Source: DATIJJ01 sp035478255 (GTDB lineage: Bacteria > Pseudomonadota > Gammaproteobacteria > DSM-16500). Taken from it: a DNA stretch of 45,198 nucleotides. Location: contig DATIJV010000038.1 of NCBI GenBank assembly GCA_035478255.1, forward strand, positions 1 through 45,198. Reading direction: 5' to 3'. Position numbers and translations under genes: made by a program. This document shows positions 32,067 through 41,191 of this stretch, piece after piece; the stretch's first letter is position 1; each line of letters starts with the position of its first letter. The notes beneath the pieces are model-generated. The model made no database searches, had not been told where the DNA came from, and saw only the letters and a list, made by a program, of their open reading frames with translations.

Positions 32067-32089
32067 GTCAGCCCTATTCGGCAATTTTG

Positions 32090-32374
32090 CTAATCAAATA
32101 ATTCGCTGTGAGACCCAAGCCGAGCAAGTCGCAAAGTATGTTTATCTGGTTTTTTATAAATTAATAAAAGATTTGGTTTAATATGACACTCGCGATATCC
32201 ATCCCAATTACCACCTAAAGAATGATCAAGATATTTCTCTGGCAACACTTTATCCGCTAATAAAAATTTCAGAATATCAGAAAGCAAAGAATCTAAATCT
32301 TTTCTGTAACGCGGTGTAGCTTTAATGCGTTTATAGTCGCGTTTAAATGCCGTTGAGCGATCAATCATCCTCAT
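32090..32374 (-). CDS. yafQ: YafQ-family toxin, mRNA interferase
   Basis: A 94-residue RelE-fold toxin of the YafQ group: TAFKRDYKRIKATPRYRKDLDSLL, then LPEKYLDHSLGGNWDGYRECHIKPNLLLIYKKPDK, then LRLARLGSHSELF. The conserved HSL..W.G.RECHI.PNLLLIY block and the C-terminal His (GSHSELF), which are catalytic in YafQ, are intact. YafQ cuts mRNA in the ribosomal A site. The reading frame overlaps the antitoxin's last 14 bases, and two nearby ATGs (32374 and 32368) leave the exact start open by two codons. It is second in the operon, the usual order. Confidence 0.88.
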   Translation of the reverse strand: MRMIDRSTAFKRDYKRIKATPRYRKDLDSLLSDILKFLLADKVLPEKYLDHSLGGNWDGYRECHIKPNLLLIYKKPDKHTLRLARLGSHSELFD

Positions 32375-32630
32375 TATTCAAATCTTCCATGAAAGAATCG
32401 ATGCTGCTAAATTTTTTGCCCTTTCCAGACTCTAATTCGGCAATAGATTTTCGTGTGCCTGCATTAGGAATCTTGACTTCAAAGGGTAATCGGCGCTCAT
32501 CTGCCACTCGAAGCATGAGTAATCGAATAGCATCAGAGATGGAAAGCCCCATTGCCTCTAAAGCATCAGCGGCACGTTCCTTAGTGGCCGTGTCAATACG
32601 AGCTCGAACATAAGTATCGGCTGTGCGCAT
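32361..32630 (-). CDS. dinJ: DinJ/RelB-family antitoxin
   Basis: An 89-residue RHH antitoxin. The N-terminal DNA-binding strand-helix-helix is VRARIDTATKERAADALEAMGLSISDAIRLLMLRVADERRLPFEVKIPN, the standard RelB/DinJ pattern. The C-terminal acidic tail (SIDSFMEDLNNEDD) would wrap the toxin. It represses its own promoter alone and with YafQ. RBS is AAAGGGG, six bases before the ATG. An inverted repeat upstream overlaps the -10 box. Confidence 0.88.
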   Translation of the reverse strand: MRTADTYVRARIDTATKERAADALEAMGLSISDAIRLLMLRVADERRLPFEVKIPNAGTRKSIAELESGKGKKFSSIDSFMEDLNNEDD

Positions 32631-32663
32631 AAGTATCCCCTTTATGTTAATTTCTATATTTTT

Positions 32664-32692
32664 ATTGTAGTCTTTTTGTGACTACAAATCAA
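32664..32692 (-). promoter_or_regulatory. dinJ-yafQ promoter with overlapping operator
   Basis: On the minus strand TTGATT (32692-32687) and TACAAT (32669-32664) are separated by exactly 17 bases. A perfect 8-bp inverted repeat, TTGTAGTC / GACTACAA, spans 32665-32687 and covers the spacer and most of the -10. This is the expected place for RHH antitoxin binding. Confidence 0.75.
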
Positions 32693-32756
32693 GCTCAACC
32701 ATACTTCGCGCGACCATAAAATGATAGTGACGTACGTAAAAGCTTTCAAGTAAACT

Positions 32757-32781
32757 ATATCCTTACTTAGAGTAGGGATAT
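32757..32781 (+). promoter_or_regulatory. Inverted repeat over the RBS of the efflux operon
   Basis: ATATCCTTACT, TAG, AGTAGGGATAT: 11-base arms with one mismatch. The right arm contains the Shine-Dalgarno AGGGA of the outer-membrane factor gene. It could be a repressor operator or an mRNA hairpin that hides the ribosome site. No regulator gene is adjacent. Confidence 0.6.
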
Positions 32782-32785
32782 CTCT

Positions 32786-34345
32786 TTGCACACATTAAAA
32801 AAAACCATCTTTCTCTTATGCTTATTCTTAAACGCATGCATGGTGGGCCCCAACTACAAAGAACCCGTCAAACCTATTGCCAAACACTGGAAAAAAAATA
32901 ATTCTACCGTAAATGAAAAACCTTTTTGCAATCCTCACTGGTGGGAATCTTTTCACGATCCCACATTAACTGCGCTGATTTATAAAGGTTACACTTCCAA
33001 TCTCTCATTACAAAGTATGGGCGTTAAAGTATTACAAGCTCGTGCAGAACTGGCTCAATCCGTCGGTGAACTTTATCCGCAACAGCAAGCTCTCATAGGC
33101 AATTACACTTACAGTCGCATAGGCGGCGGTTCATTACAAAATTTACTCCCCAATGAAATTCAAACAGCCGCACTCGGTTTTACTCTCAATTGGGAATTGG
33201 ATTTTTGGGGAAAATATCGCCGCGCGATTCTATCGAATAATGCTGCTTTTTTAGCATCCATCGCCGCTTACGATGATGCATTAATCACACTGACCGCAGA
33301 TATTGCAAGCAGCTACATTAAAATTCGCACTATTCAAGCGCAAATTAAAGTTATTCTCACTAACATTGAAGTGCAAAAAATTGGATTGCAATTAGCAGAA
33401 GTGCGTTATCGATCAGGACAAACCAGTTTGATTGATGTTGAACAGGCAAAAACTGCATTATCAGAAACTCAATCCAAATTGCCGACATTACGTGCACAAT
33501 TGCAAGTGCAAAAAGATGTCTTAAGTATTTTGATGGGAGAACCGCCTAATCAAATCGACGCTATTTTAAATACGCATCGTGGAATTCCGACTGTACCTCT
33601 TTCCGTTGCAGTCGGGATTCCTAAAGAAGCGCTTGCAAAGCGTCCCGATATTTATCAAGCGCGTTTTGAAGCAATCGCGCAATCAGAAATGATCGGTGCG
33701 ACAAAAGCTAATCTTTTTCCTGCATTTTCATTAAATGGAACATTCGCATTTGCGGCCAATAATATTGGCACATCTTCGGTGCGGGATATTTTTCATTGGT
33801 CTAATCGAACTGTCACAGCAGGCCCTGCGCTTAACTGGCCCTTTTTAAATTATGGCCAGATCACCAATGCGGTACGTGTACAAGATGCTGCTTTTCAACA
33901 AGCATTATTAAATTATATTAATTTAGTACTAAAAGCGCAGGCAGAAGTGCAAGATAATATTACGACTTTTGTCGAGTCGAAGCTTGCAAAACAATTTTTA
34001 GTCAAAGCCGATCGGGCAGCAAAAGAAACACTCAAGCTGGCACTGATTCAATACAAAGAAGGCGAAATCGATTTTACGCCAGTGCTTTATGCGGAACAAC
34101 AGCAATTACGTGTTCAGTCATCTTTGATTAATGCAGAGGGCGATTCGCCCGAAGCCTTGGTTTCACTCTATCGATCTTTGGGAGGAGGCTGGGAAATTCG
34201 CCGCGGAAATGATGTAATACCCAATAGCATGAAACGAGAAATGGCAGCGAGAACAAATTGGGGTGATCTGCTGCAGCAAAAAGAGCATCAAGTGCCGGCT
34301 AATTCACGACAGTGGTTTAGACAATTATATCTTCCCCAGTGGTGA
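32786..34345 (+). CDS. RND efflux outer-membrane factor lipoprotein (OprM/NodT family)
   Basis: A 519-residue outer-membrane channel protein of a tripartite pump. It starts at TTG (no ATG is in frame before the lipobox). The signal MHTLKKTIFLLCLFLNAC ends at Cys18, followed by MVGPNYKEP, the NodT/OprM signature. The two repeated OEP domains are marked by ALGFTLNWELDFWGKYR and LAEVRYRSGQTSLIDVEQA, then GPALNWPFLNYGQITN and LALIQYKEGEIDF. AGGGA precedes the start and lies inside an inverted repeat. The next gene starts six bases after its stop. Substrates are unknown; this family exports drugs, detergents or bile. Confidence 0.9.
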   Translation: MHTLKKTIFLLCLFLNACMVGPNYKEPVKPIAKHWKKNNSTVNEKPFCNPHWWESFHDPTLTALIYKGYTSNLSLQSMGVKVLQARAELAQSVGELYPQQQALIGNYTYSRIGGGSLQNLLPNEIQTAALGFTLNWELDFWGKYRRAILSNNAAFLASIAAYDDALITLTADIASSYIKIRTIQAQIKVILTNIEVQKIGLQLAEVRYRSGQTSLIDVEQAKTALSETQSKLPTLRAQLQVQKDVLSILMGEPPNQIDAILNTHRGIPTVPLSVAVGIPKEALAKRPDIYQARFEAIAQSEMIGATKANLFPAFSLNGTFAFAANNIGTSSVRDIFHWSNRTVTAGPALNWPFLNYGQITNAVRVQDAAFQQALLNYINLVLKAQAEVQDNITTFVESKLAKQFLVKADRAAKETLKLALIQYKEGEIDFTPVLYAEQQQLRVQSSLINAEGDSPEALVSLYRSLGGGWEIRRGNDVIPNSMKREMAARTNWGDLLQQKEHQVPANSRQWFRQLYLPQW

Positions 34346-34350
34346 GAAAT

Positions 34351-35490
34351 ATGGATATTAAACTCAATCCTATCAACCGCAAACAGGCAATGATTGCTAT
34401 CGTTGTTTTGATACTTTTGTATTTTTTTATTCATCTATTCATGAAGCCCAAAGCGCCTGCATTTCCTGCACCCAAAGTCACAGTAAAATTTCCAGAATGG
34501 AAGGAAGTCGCAGAATATGTCACGCAAACCGGCACACTGGCGGCTTTTAATTCTGTGGATTTAGTGGCACGTGTAGAAGGTTATCTCGATGCGATTGAAT
34601 TTGTCGATGGTACATTCGTCAAAAAAGGTAAAGAATTATTTGTTATTCAACCCGAACCCTACATGGAACAATTAAAAGGCGCACAAGCTGAAGTTGACAT
34701 TCAAAAAGCCTCAAACACTTACGCAAAATCAGAATACGATAGACAAAAACGCATGTATAAACAAAATGCGACATCGCTGGATAATGTGGAAAAATGGATG
34801 GCGAAAACTGAAGAAACTACAGCAGAAATTGCTAAAGCAGTGGCAAATGAGCAAATTGCAGCGATTAATTACAGTTATACTCATATTCAGGCACCGTTTG
34901 ATGGTCGTATTGGGCGTCATTTAGTGGACCTAGGAAATCTGGTAGGAAATGGCGTTGCAACCAATCTTGCGACGATTGAACAAATTAATCCAATTTATGT
35001 TTATTTTAATTTGAATGAACTAGATTTAATAAAATTAAGAGCGGCTGCAGCTGCGCGAGGCTTTAAACCCTCTGATCTCAATCAAATTCCAGCGTATGTT
35101 AAATTACAAAATGAAACATCGTTTAAACACAAAGGGCATTTGGATTTTGTGAATACCGGATTGAATGCCTCAACGGGAACCTTAGAATTTCGCGCAATTT
35201 TTGATAATGAAAATTATATTTTGTTACCTGGATTATTTGTTCAAGTGCGCATTTTGGTTGAAGGGCCCAATAAACGATTAACTTTACCTGACACGGCAAT
35301 TTTATATGATCAAATTGGTCCTTATGTTTTAACGGTTGATCTGAATCAGATTGTGCAATTGAAAAGAGTTGAATTAGGGCCAATCGATCAGGGAATCCGC
35401 GCAATTAAAAATGGTTTGACGGATAAGGACCGTGTCATTGTCAGTGGTTTGCAATTTGCAACGCCAAACAATAAAGTTGAATTAACATGA
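34351..35490 (+). CDS. RND efflux periplasmic adaptor (membrane fusion protein)
   Basis: A 379-residue adaptor linking the pump to the outer-membrane channel. An N-terminal membrane helix (about 12-32, no lipobox) is followed by the lipoyl/barrel half (VDLVARVEGYLDAIEFVDGTFVKKGKELFVI), a coiled-coil hairpin (about 108-165), and the second lipoyl half (YTHIQAPFDGRIGRHLVDLGNLV). The beta-barrel and membrane-proximal part ends in GLTDKDRVIVSGLQ. The frame opens at GTG 34339; ATG 34351 with GGTGAG before it is the better start. It overlaps the pump gene by four bases (ATGA). Confidence 0.92.
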   Translation: MDIKLNPINRKQAMIAIVVLILLYFFIHLFMKPKAPAFPAPKVTVKFPEWKEVAEYVTQTGTLAAFNSVDLVARVEGYLDAIEFVDGTFVKKGKELFVIQPEPYMEQLKGAQAEVDIQKASNTYAKSEYDRQKRMYKQNATSLDNVEKWMAKTEETTAEIAKAVANEQIAAINYSYTHIQAPFDGRIGRHLVDLGNLVGNGVATNLATIEQINPIYVYFNLNELDLIKLRAAAAARGFKPSDLNQIPAYVKLQNETSFKHKGHLDFVNTGLNASTGTLEFRAIFDNENYILLPGLFVQVRILVEGPNKRLTLPDTAILYDQIGPYVLTVDLNQIVQLKRVELGPIDQGIRAIKNGLTDKDRVIVSGLQFATPNNKVELT

Positions 35491-38400
35491 TATCAAAATT
35501 TTTTATCGAGCGTCCGATTCTAGCCAATGTGCTGGCTTTGTTTATTGTTTTAATTGGATTGGTCGCTATCGCAGTTTTACCTGTTACACAATATCCTGCG
35601 ATTGTGCCGCCCACTATTCAAGTGACGACAACTTATCCTGGCGCTGATGCAAAAACATTAATTAACACCGTTGCTTTACCCATTGAGCAGCAAGTTAATG
35701 GTGTGGAAAATATGCTTTACATGCAGTCAACCAGCACAAACAGTGGAAATTATACGTTAATTGTAACATTTGCGATTGGAACAGATCTTAATTTTGCGCA
35801 AGTGCTCGTACAAAACAGAGTGCAAGCTGCGATGGCGCAATTGCCGCAATCCGTCCAAAAACAAGGTGTAATCGTTCAGCAAAAATCGACAGCGATATTA
35901 CAATTTATTACTCTGACATCTGAGAACAAACAATACGATGGTTTATTTTTAAATAATTATGCAGCCATTAACATGGAAAATGAGTTGGAACGTTTGCCGG
36001 GAGTGGGAAACGTTCTGATTTTTGGATCGGGTTCGTATGCAATGAGAATCTGGCTTGATCCGCAAAAGATGTTGACGTATTCATTGAATCCATCAGATGT
36101 TGTGAACGCGATTAGTCAACAAAATAAAGCGATTTCAGCAGGGCAGGTAGCTTCTGCTCCTATTGCAGGAAAACAGGCTTATCAATTTACTGTCAATGTT
36201 CCAGGATTACTGATTAATCCTGATGAATTTGCCAATATTATTATTAAAACTGACAGCACACAGCCGAATCAAACTGCGAATCAAACGCGCAGTAAAAATA
36301 TCAGTGCACGGGTAGTCCGTATTCGCGATGTTGGATATGTGGAATTAGGTTCATCCAATTATAGTATGTCAGCTAATTTAAATAATAAACCAACTGCTGC
36401 GATTGGTATTTATCAATTGCCGGGCGCGAATGCATTGGAAGTCGCTAAAGAAGTTCGAAAGACTGTTCTAAAAATGTCAAAGAAATTTCCGCCAGGCATG
36501 AAATATTCTATTCCCTTTGATACCACAAAATTTGTGAAAGCTTCAGTTGAAGAAGTGTATAAAACTTTATTTGAAGCAACCATTCTGGTGTTAATCGTGA
36601 TTATGGTTTTTTTACAAAATTTTCGTGCGACTTTAGTACCGACTACGACTGTTCCTGTGACTATCATCGGTGCTTTTTTTGCGATGTTATTATTAAATTA
36701 TTCTATTAATTTACTCACTTTATTTGCTTTGGTTCTAGCAATTGGAATTGTTGTTGATGATGCTATTGTCATTGTTGAAGGCGTCACCCAGCATATTGAA
36801 AAAGGTGAATCCCCTAAAAACGCTTCGATTTTTGCGATGAAAGAATTAATGGGGCCGATCATTGGAATTACTCTTGTGTTGATGGCAGTTTTTGTTCCCG
36901 CCGGTTTTATGCCTGGATTAACAGGCGCAATGTACGCACAATTTGCATTAGTGATCGCGGCAACTGCATTGATTAGTGCGATCAATGCGATGACATTAAA
37001 ACCCACGCAATGTGCATTATGGTTGAAACCCATTGATCCCAACAAAGAAAAAAATCGATTTTATCAGGCATTCGATAAAATTTATCATTCCGCTGAATCT
37101 TCTTATCTGAGTTTGATTGATAAATTGGTAAATCATAGCAAGATAGTCAGTATAGTTGGTTTTCTTTTGGTGGGGCTTTCAATTTTTGGTTTGAGCCGCA
37201 TTCCAACCGGTTTTATTCCGTTAGAAGATCAAGGTTATTTAATGATGAATGTGCAATTGCCGGACGGTGCTGCACTCAATCGTACAGAAAATTTATTAAA
37301 TCGTCTGTCAGAACAAGTGAAAAAAATAGATGGCATTCAGGATGTGATTGCGATTAATGGTATTTCATTATTAGATAATAGTGCAAACCTGGCGAATGCA
37401 GGTGTACTGTATGTGATATTTAAAGATTGGAGTGAGCGAGGAAAAAAAGAAGATTTACGCACGCTTTATAACAAATTGAATGACATTGCAAAAAATACAT
37501 TGGAAGCTAAAATTTTGGTTATGGTGCCGCCGCCGATTCAAGGTTTAGGAACAGCGGGCGGTTTTCAAATGCAAGTTGAATTGCAAGATGGTTCATTTGA
37601 TTATCGAAAATTGCAGGCGGTAACAGATCTCATGATTCAATATGGTGGTCAGGACCCGGCTTTAAATCGTTTGATGACATCATTTCGTTCTGCTGTGCCG
37701 CAGTTGTTTGCACCGATTGATCGGGTGAAAGCAGAATCACTCGGCGTTTCAGTGGGTGATGCCATGAATGCGCTGGAAACCTATGTCGGTTCTTCTTACG
37801 TCAATCTTTTTACGAAATACGGACAGGTTTTTCAAGTGTATGTGCAAGGCGAACCGAACGCACGCATGACGATTGATGATGTGCGTCACTTGTATGTGAA
37901 AAATTTATCAGGTGAAATGGTTCCGATGGGAACGCTAACAGAAATGACGCCATCTGTCGGGCCTGCGATTATCTCTCTCTATAATTTATATCCATCAAGC
38001 AATATTTATGGGGTTTCTTCACCGGGATACAGTTCGGGAGAATCCATTCAATCACTTGAAAATTTGGCTTCCAAAGTATTGCCGAGCGGTCTTTCATATG
38101 AGTGGACAGGCACTTCCTACCAGGAAAAATTAGCAGGAAATTTAAGCTATCTGATTTTTGCTTTATCGTTAATTTTGGTTTATATGATTCTCGCGGGGCA
38201 ATATGAAAATTGGGTGACGCCATTGTCGGTGTTATTGAGTGTGCCGCTTGCTTTGTCAGGGACGGTCCTTGCTTTGATCTTATTGGGAATTGCAAATAAT
38301 ATGTATACGCAAATTGGTATTTTATTATTAATTGCTCTTGCTGCAAAAAACGCGATATTAATTGTCGAAGTGGCGCGCGAACAGCGTGAGATCCATCAAA

Positions 38401-38672
38401 AATCCATTATTGAATCTGCCTTGATCGGTGCAAAAACTCGTTTTCGTCCAATTATTATGACTTCATTTGCATTTATTTTAGGTGTGATGCCATTAGTGTT
38501 TGCAACAGGTGCTGGTGCAAATGCAAGACGTTCGATCGGTATTGCAGTCAGCAGTGGTATGTTAGCTTCAACCTGTCTTGCAGTGGTTTTTGTTCCGGTA
38601 TTTTATGTTATGTTACAAACATGGCAGGAAGCTAGAAAATCGAAGCGTGTTTTTGCAGTGAAACCCGGGTAA
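35487..38672 (+). CDS. RND efflux pump, HAE1/AcrB family
   Basis: A 1061-residue inner-membrane proton-driven pump, 12 helices and two large periplasmic loops. The start FFIERPILANVLALFIVLIG is standard. The proton-relay pair is in LAIGIVVDDAIVIVEGV (TM4) and the Lys in IGILLLIALAAKNAILIVEVARE (TM10). The C-terminal half has GIPTGFIPLEDQGYLMMNVQLPDGA-type sequence. Length matches AcrB/MexB-type multidrug pumps (about 1030-1060). Translation is coupled to the adaptor. The operon lacks a TetR or two-component regulator in the window. Confidence 0.95.
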   Translation: MISKFFIERPILANVLALFIVLIGLVAIAVLPVTQYPAIVPPTIQVTTTYPGADAKTLINTVALPIEQQVNGVENMLYMQSTSTNSGNYTLIVTFAIGTDLNFAQVLVQNRVQAAMAQLPQSVQKQGVIVQQKSTAILQFITLTSENKQYDGLFLNNYAAINMENELERLPGVGNVLIFGSGSYAMRIWLDPQKMLTYSLNPSDVVNAISQQNKAISAGQVASAPIAGKQAYQFTVNVPGLLINPDEFANIIIKTDSTQPNQTANQTRSKNISARVVRIRDVGYVELGSSNYSMSANLNNKPTAAIGIYQLPGANALEVAKEVRKTVLKMSKKFPPGMKYSIPFDTTKFVKASVEEVYKTLFEATILVLIVIMVFLQNFRATLVPTTTVPVTIIGAFFAMLLLNYSINLLTLFALVLAIGIVVDDAIVIVEGVTQHIEKGESPKNASIFAMKELMGPIIGITLVLMAVFVPAGFMPGLTGAMYAQFALVIAATALISAINAMTLKPTQCALWLKPIDPNKEKNRFYQAFDKIYHSAESSYLSLIDKLVNHSKIVSIVGFLLVGLSIFGLSRIPTGFIPLEDQGYLMMNVQLPDGAALNRTENLLNRLSEQVKKIDGIQDVIAINGISLLDNSANLANAGVLYVIFKDWSERGKKEDLRTLYNKLNDIAKNTLEAKILVMVPPPIQGLGTAGGFQMQVELQDGSFDYRKLQAVTDLMIQYGGQDPALNRLMTSFRSAVPQLFAPIDRVKAESLGVSVGDAMNALETYVGSSYVNLFTKYGQVFQVYVQGEPNARMTIDDVRHLYVKNLSGEMVPMGTLTEMTPSVGPAIISLYNLYPSSNIYGVSSPGYSSGESIQSLENLASKVLPSGLSYEWTGTSYQEKLAGNLSYLIFALSLILVYMILAGQYENWVTPLSVLLSVPLALSGTVLALILLGIANNMYTQIGILLLIALAAKNAILIVEVAREQREIHQKSIIESALIGAKTRFRPIIMTSFAFILGVMPLVFATGAGANARRSIGIAVSSGMLASTCLAVVFVPVFYVMLQTWQEARKSKRVFAVKPG

Positions 38673-38674
38673 AT

Positions 38675-39310
38675 ATGAATAAATATACAGACAGACAAGA
38701 AGCAGGAATTGTTCTCGCAGAGCATTTGAAACAGTATAGACAAATGCAAGATGTGATTGTTTTGGCGTTGCCGCGAGGCGGTGTTCCGGTAGGGTATGAA
38801 GTAGCAAAAGCATTATCTCTTCCGTTAGATATTCTTATTGTAAGAAAACTGGGTGTGCCAAATCATGAAGAATTAGCGTTTGGAGCGATTGCATCAGGAG
38901 GCGCCGCTGTTTTTAATGAAGATGTCGTTCGTGATTTAACGATTTCAAAAAATGAAATTGATCAAATTATTGAGCGTGAAAAAGAAGAAATAAAACGACG
39001 TGAGATTACTTATCGCGGTACACGGTCTTTTCCAGATTTAGCAAAAAAAACGGTCATTTTAGTGGATGATGGTATTGCAACCGGCGCGACGATGCGTGCA
39101 GCAATTAAATTGCTGCGGTCACAGCATGTTAAAAAATTGGTTGTTGCAATTCCTGTTGCGGCACGCGACACGTGCGATGATTTAATGTTAGAGGTGGAAG
39201 AATTGATTTGCCCGAGTATTCAGGAATATTTTTATGCGGTTGGTGCGTGGTATGAAAATTTTTCGCAAACATCAGATGAAGAAGTTATTTTTTTATTGAA
39301 AAAAGCTTAA
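38675..39310 (+). CDS. Phosphoribosyltransferase-fold protein
   Basis: A 211-residue protein with the type I PRTase PRPP motif VILVDDGIATGATM (about 127-140) and upstream VIVLALPRGGVPVGYEVAKAL, LDILIVRKLGVPNHEELAFGAIASGG. This is the stand-alone form of a family often fused to dienelactone hydrolase. The nucleobase acceptor is not predictable. It begins two bases after the pump stop with no own RBS, so it should be co-translated with the efflux operon, though a functional link is not obvious. Confidence 0.82.
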   Translation: MNKYTDRQEAGIVLAEHLKQYRQMQDVIVLALPRGGVPVGYEVAKALSLPLDILIVRKLGVPNHEELAFGAIASGGAAVFNEDVVRDLTISKNEIDQIIEREKEEIKRREITYRGTRSFPDLAKKTVILVDDGIATGATMRAAIKLLRSQHVKKLVVAIPVAARDTCDDLMLEVEELICPSIQEYFYAVGAWYENFSQTSDEEVIFLLKKA

Positions 39311-39387
39311 TGATCCCGGCTAAAATTCGCATCTTGAGGTATACTTAAATTGAATTTTGGCCATTTTTTAAAATGCCAGGAAAACTG

Positions 39388-39894
39388 ATGAATTATTCAA
39401 AAAAATTTTTTATAACAGGAATATCTGTTTTTTTAACAACTTGGCTGACTTCTGCAGAAGCCATCTGGAATAGTACTAAGGTTTTTCCTCGTAATCCTAC
39501 CCCCAAGTTGTCGCACACAATACTACTGGGACAGGATTACATTTCAATGCCTATAACAGGGGCGGCAGGATATGGCACTCGATTTTTTTCTACTGGCCTT
39601 TCACCCTGCCCGGCTCATTCCACACCCCAAGCAATTGTACTTCTTGCCATTCCTCATCAGGTTCCATCTGCACCTAGCAATCCTATTATGAATTACTCAG
39701 TCGCCATAGATACCTCTTACGGTACCAATGGAAATGGGGTCGTGTTAAACGGCAGTAATGTTTATGAGATCTATTTAAAATATGCTCTGGTTCAGCACAG
39801 CACCACCGTGAGCGGTGGTAGTGCGCCGGACTATAGCGGGATATATACAGGCGGACTGGTCAAATGGTCTATCTATTGTATTCCAACCCCATGA
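39388..39894 (+). CDS. Secreted protein of unknown function
   Basis: A 168-residue protein. The signal peptide MNYSKKFFITGISVFLTTWLTSAEA fits cleavage at AEA-IW. The mature part has two Cys (Cys78-type in LSPCPAH and the late YCIPTP) and Ser/Gly/Tyr/Pro-rich, beta-prone sequence, with no motif I recognise. I start at ATG 39388, which has AGGA upstream; the earlier ATG at 39373 has no RBS. Its last 22 bases overlap the convergent MFS gene, which is uncommon. A surface or periplasmic beta-sandwich is possible but unproven. Confidence 0.65.
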   Translation: MNYSKKFFITGISVFLTTWLTSAEAIWNSTKVFPRNPTPKLSHTILLGQDYISMPITGAAGYGTRFFSTGLSPCPAHSTPQAIVLLAIPHQVPSAPSNPIMNYSVAIDTSYGTNGNGVVLNGSNVYEIYLKYALVQHSTTVSGGSAPDYSGIYTGGLVKWSIYCIPTP

Positions 39895-41117
39895 CAAGGT
39901 TCTTTTATAAAAAAAACCGCAACCAGAAAAGATAACACATATGAAAATAATACAATCAATAACACATTCTTAAAATTATTCACATCATATGTTTCCATAC
40001 TATGCATCTTATCAGACTCCAGCAATTTTCCAATAATAGGCTGAAATAGAGCACCTGAAACTACAACAGCCATATTATTAAACGCAATGGCTGTACCTTT
40101 TGCCGAGTTTAAATTATTTTCTTTGACTACTGCGAAACTGAGAGCTTGTCCTGAACAGGCAGCTCCAGCGAAAAATAAAAATAATCCAACCAGCATGGCG
40201 GGCAAATTAATTTCCAAAACAAAATAAAATGAAATGGCACCGATTAAAGCTGAGGCAGCCAAAGGAAATACTCTATTCTTGAATGCGGTAGATAGAATAC
40301 CTAGAAATGGGCTTGCAATGGCTAATCCCAGCCACATCAACGAACACAAAAATGCAGCTTTTGTCTGTTCAAAATGATAAACCTTTATCAGGAATGGAAC
40401 TCCCCACAATGAAGCAAAACTCGACATCGGCGCCCACAACAAGCAGGAATATAAAGCAATAAACCAGGTTTGTGGGTGCGACACAATATTTCTTAAATTG
40501 CTTTGGGTATTGAATGATGGCGAACTTTTTTTGGGCGCGTTACTTTGCGGATATTTTAATAATGTCCAGACAGCGATTGCTAACACACAGCCAATGACAA
40601 ACAGAGTAAAAAGAGTATTTCGCCATCCCATTTGCACGACCAATAAACTAATAGGCATTTGTCCTGTCATTGCGCCAAGGGCCGCGAGCATTTGCGTTGT
40701 TCCAGTCAAAGCCGCAAAATATTTTGGTTTGAATAAATCAGCAGTTACCACTAATACCGAGACAAATGCAAAAGCTGAACCTGAGCCCATTAATAATCGG
40801 GCGAGAGAACCGGTATAAATATTTTGGGAAATTGCAAATAAAAATGTGCCAATGACACAAGTTAAAATGGATAGTGTAATAATAACGCGGGGATTGTATC
40901 GATCAAACAATAATCCCGATGGTATTTGCATAGCAGTATAAGTATAAAAATAAATACCAGACATGACTCCTAAGCCAAATGTTCCAAGATTCAAGTCATG
41001 CATTAATTGAGATGACATGACACTGGGCGACACTTGAATAGCCATTTCAAAAAATAAGAAAAAAGATACGATGCCATAGAGAACAATGGCTTTAAAATTG
41101 GAAATAGTGGTTTTCAT
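39873..41117 (-). CDS. MFS transporter
   Basis: A 414-residue major-facilitator protein with 12 hydrophobic helices. Motif A-like sequence is GLLFDRYNPRVI after TM2, with its repeat-half copy weak. The N terminus FEMAIQVSPSVMSSQL..LNLGTFGLGVMSGIYFYTYTAMQIPSGLL resembles the group of host-nutrient transporters in Legionellales and Francisella (Pht-like), which import amino acids or nucleosides from the vacuole. That assignment is a guess from pattern only. RBS is GAGGT, and the start is 75 bases downstream of a long inverted repeat. Confidence 0.85.
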   Translation of the reverse strand: MKTTISNFKAIVLYGIVSFFLFFEMAIQVSPSVMSSQLMHDLNLGTFGLGVMSGIYFYTYTAMQIPSGLLFDRYNPRVIITLSILTCVIGTFLFAISQNIYTGSLARLLMGSGSAFAFVSVLVVTADLFKPKYFAALTGTTQMLAALGAMTGQMPISLLVVQMGWRNTLFTLFVIGCVLAIAVWTLLKYPQSNAPKKSSPSFNTQSNLRNIVSHPQTWFIALYSCLLWAPMSSFASLWGVPFLIKVYHFEQTKAAFLCSLMWLGLAIASPFLGILSTAFKNRVFPLAASALIGAISFYFVLEINLPAMLVGLFLFFAGAACSGQALSFAVVKENNLNSAKGTAIAFNNMAVVVSGALFQPIIGKLLESDKMHSMETYDVNNFKNVLLIVLFSYVLSFLVAVFFIKEPCHGVGIQ

Positions 41118-41191
41118 ACTTACCTCATTTCAACCGCGTGACGGCTACCGAATACTTACCAATGTTCGTATCCAAGTCCTTGTAAAAATGC

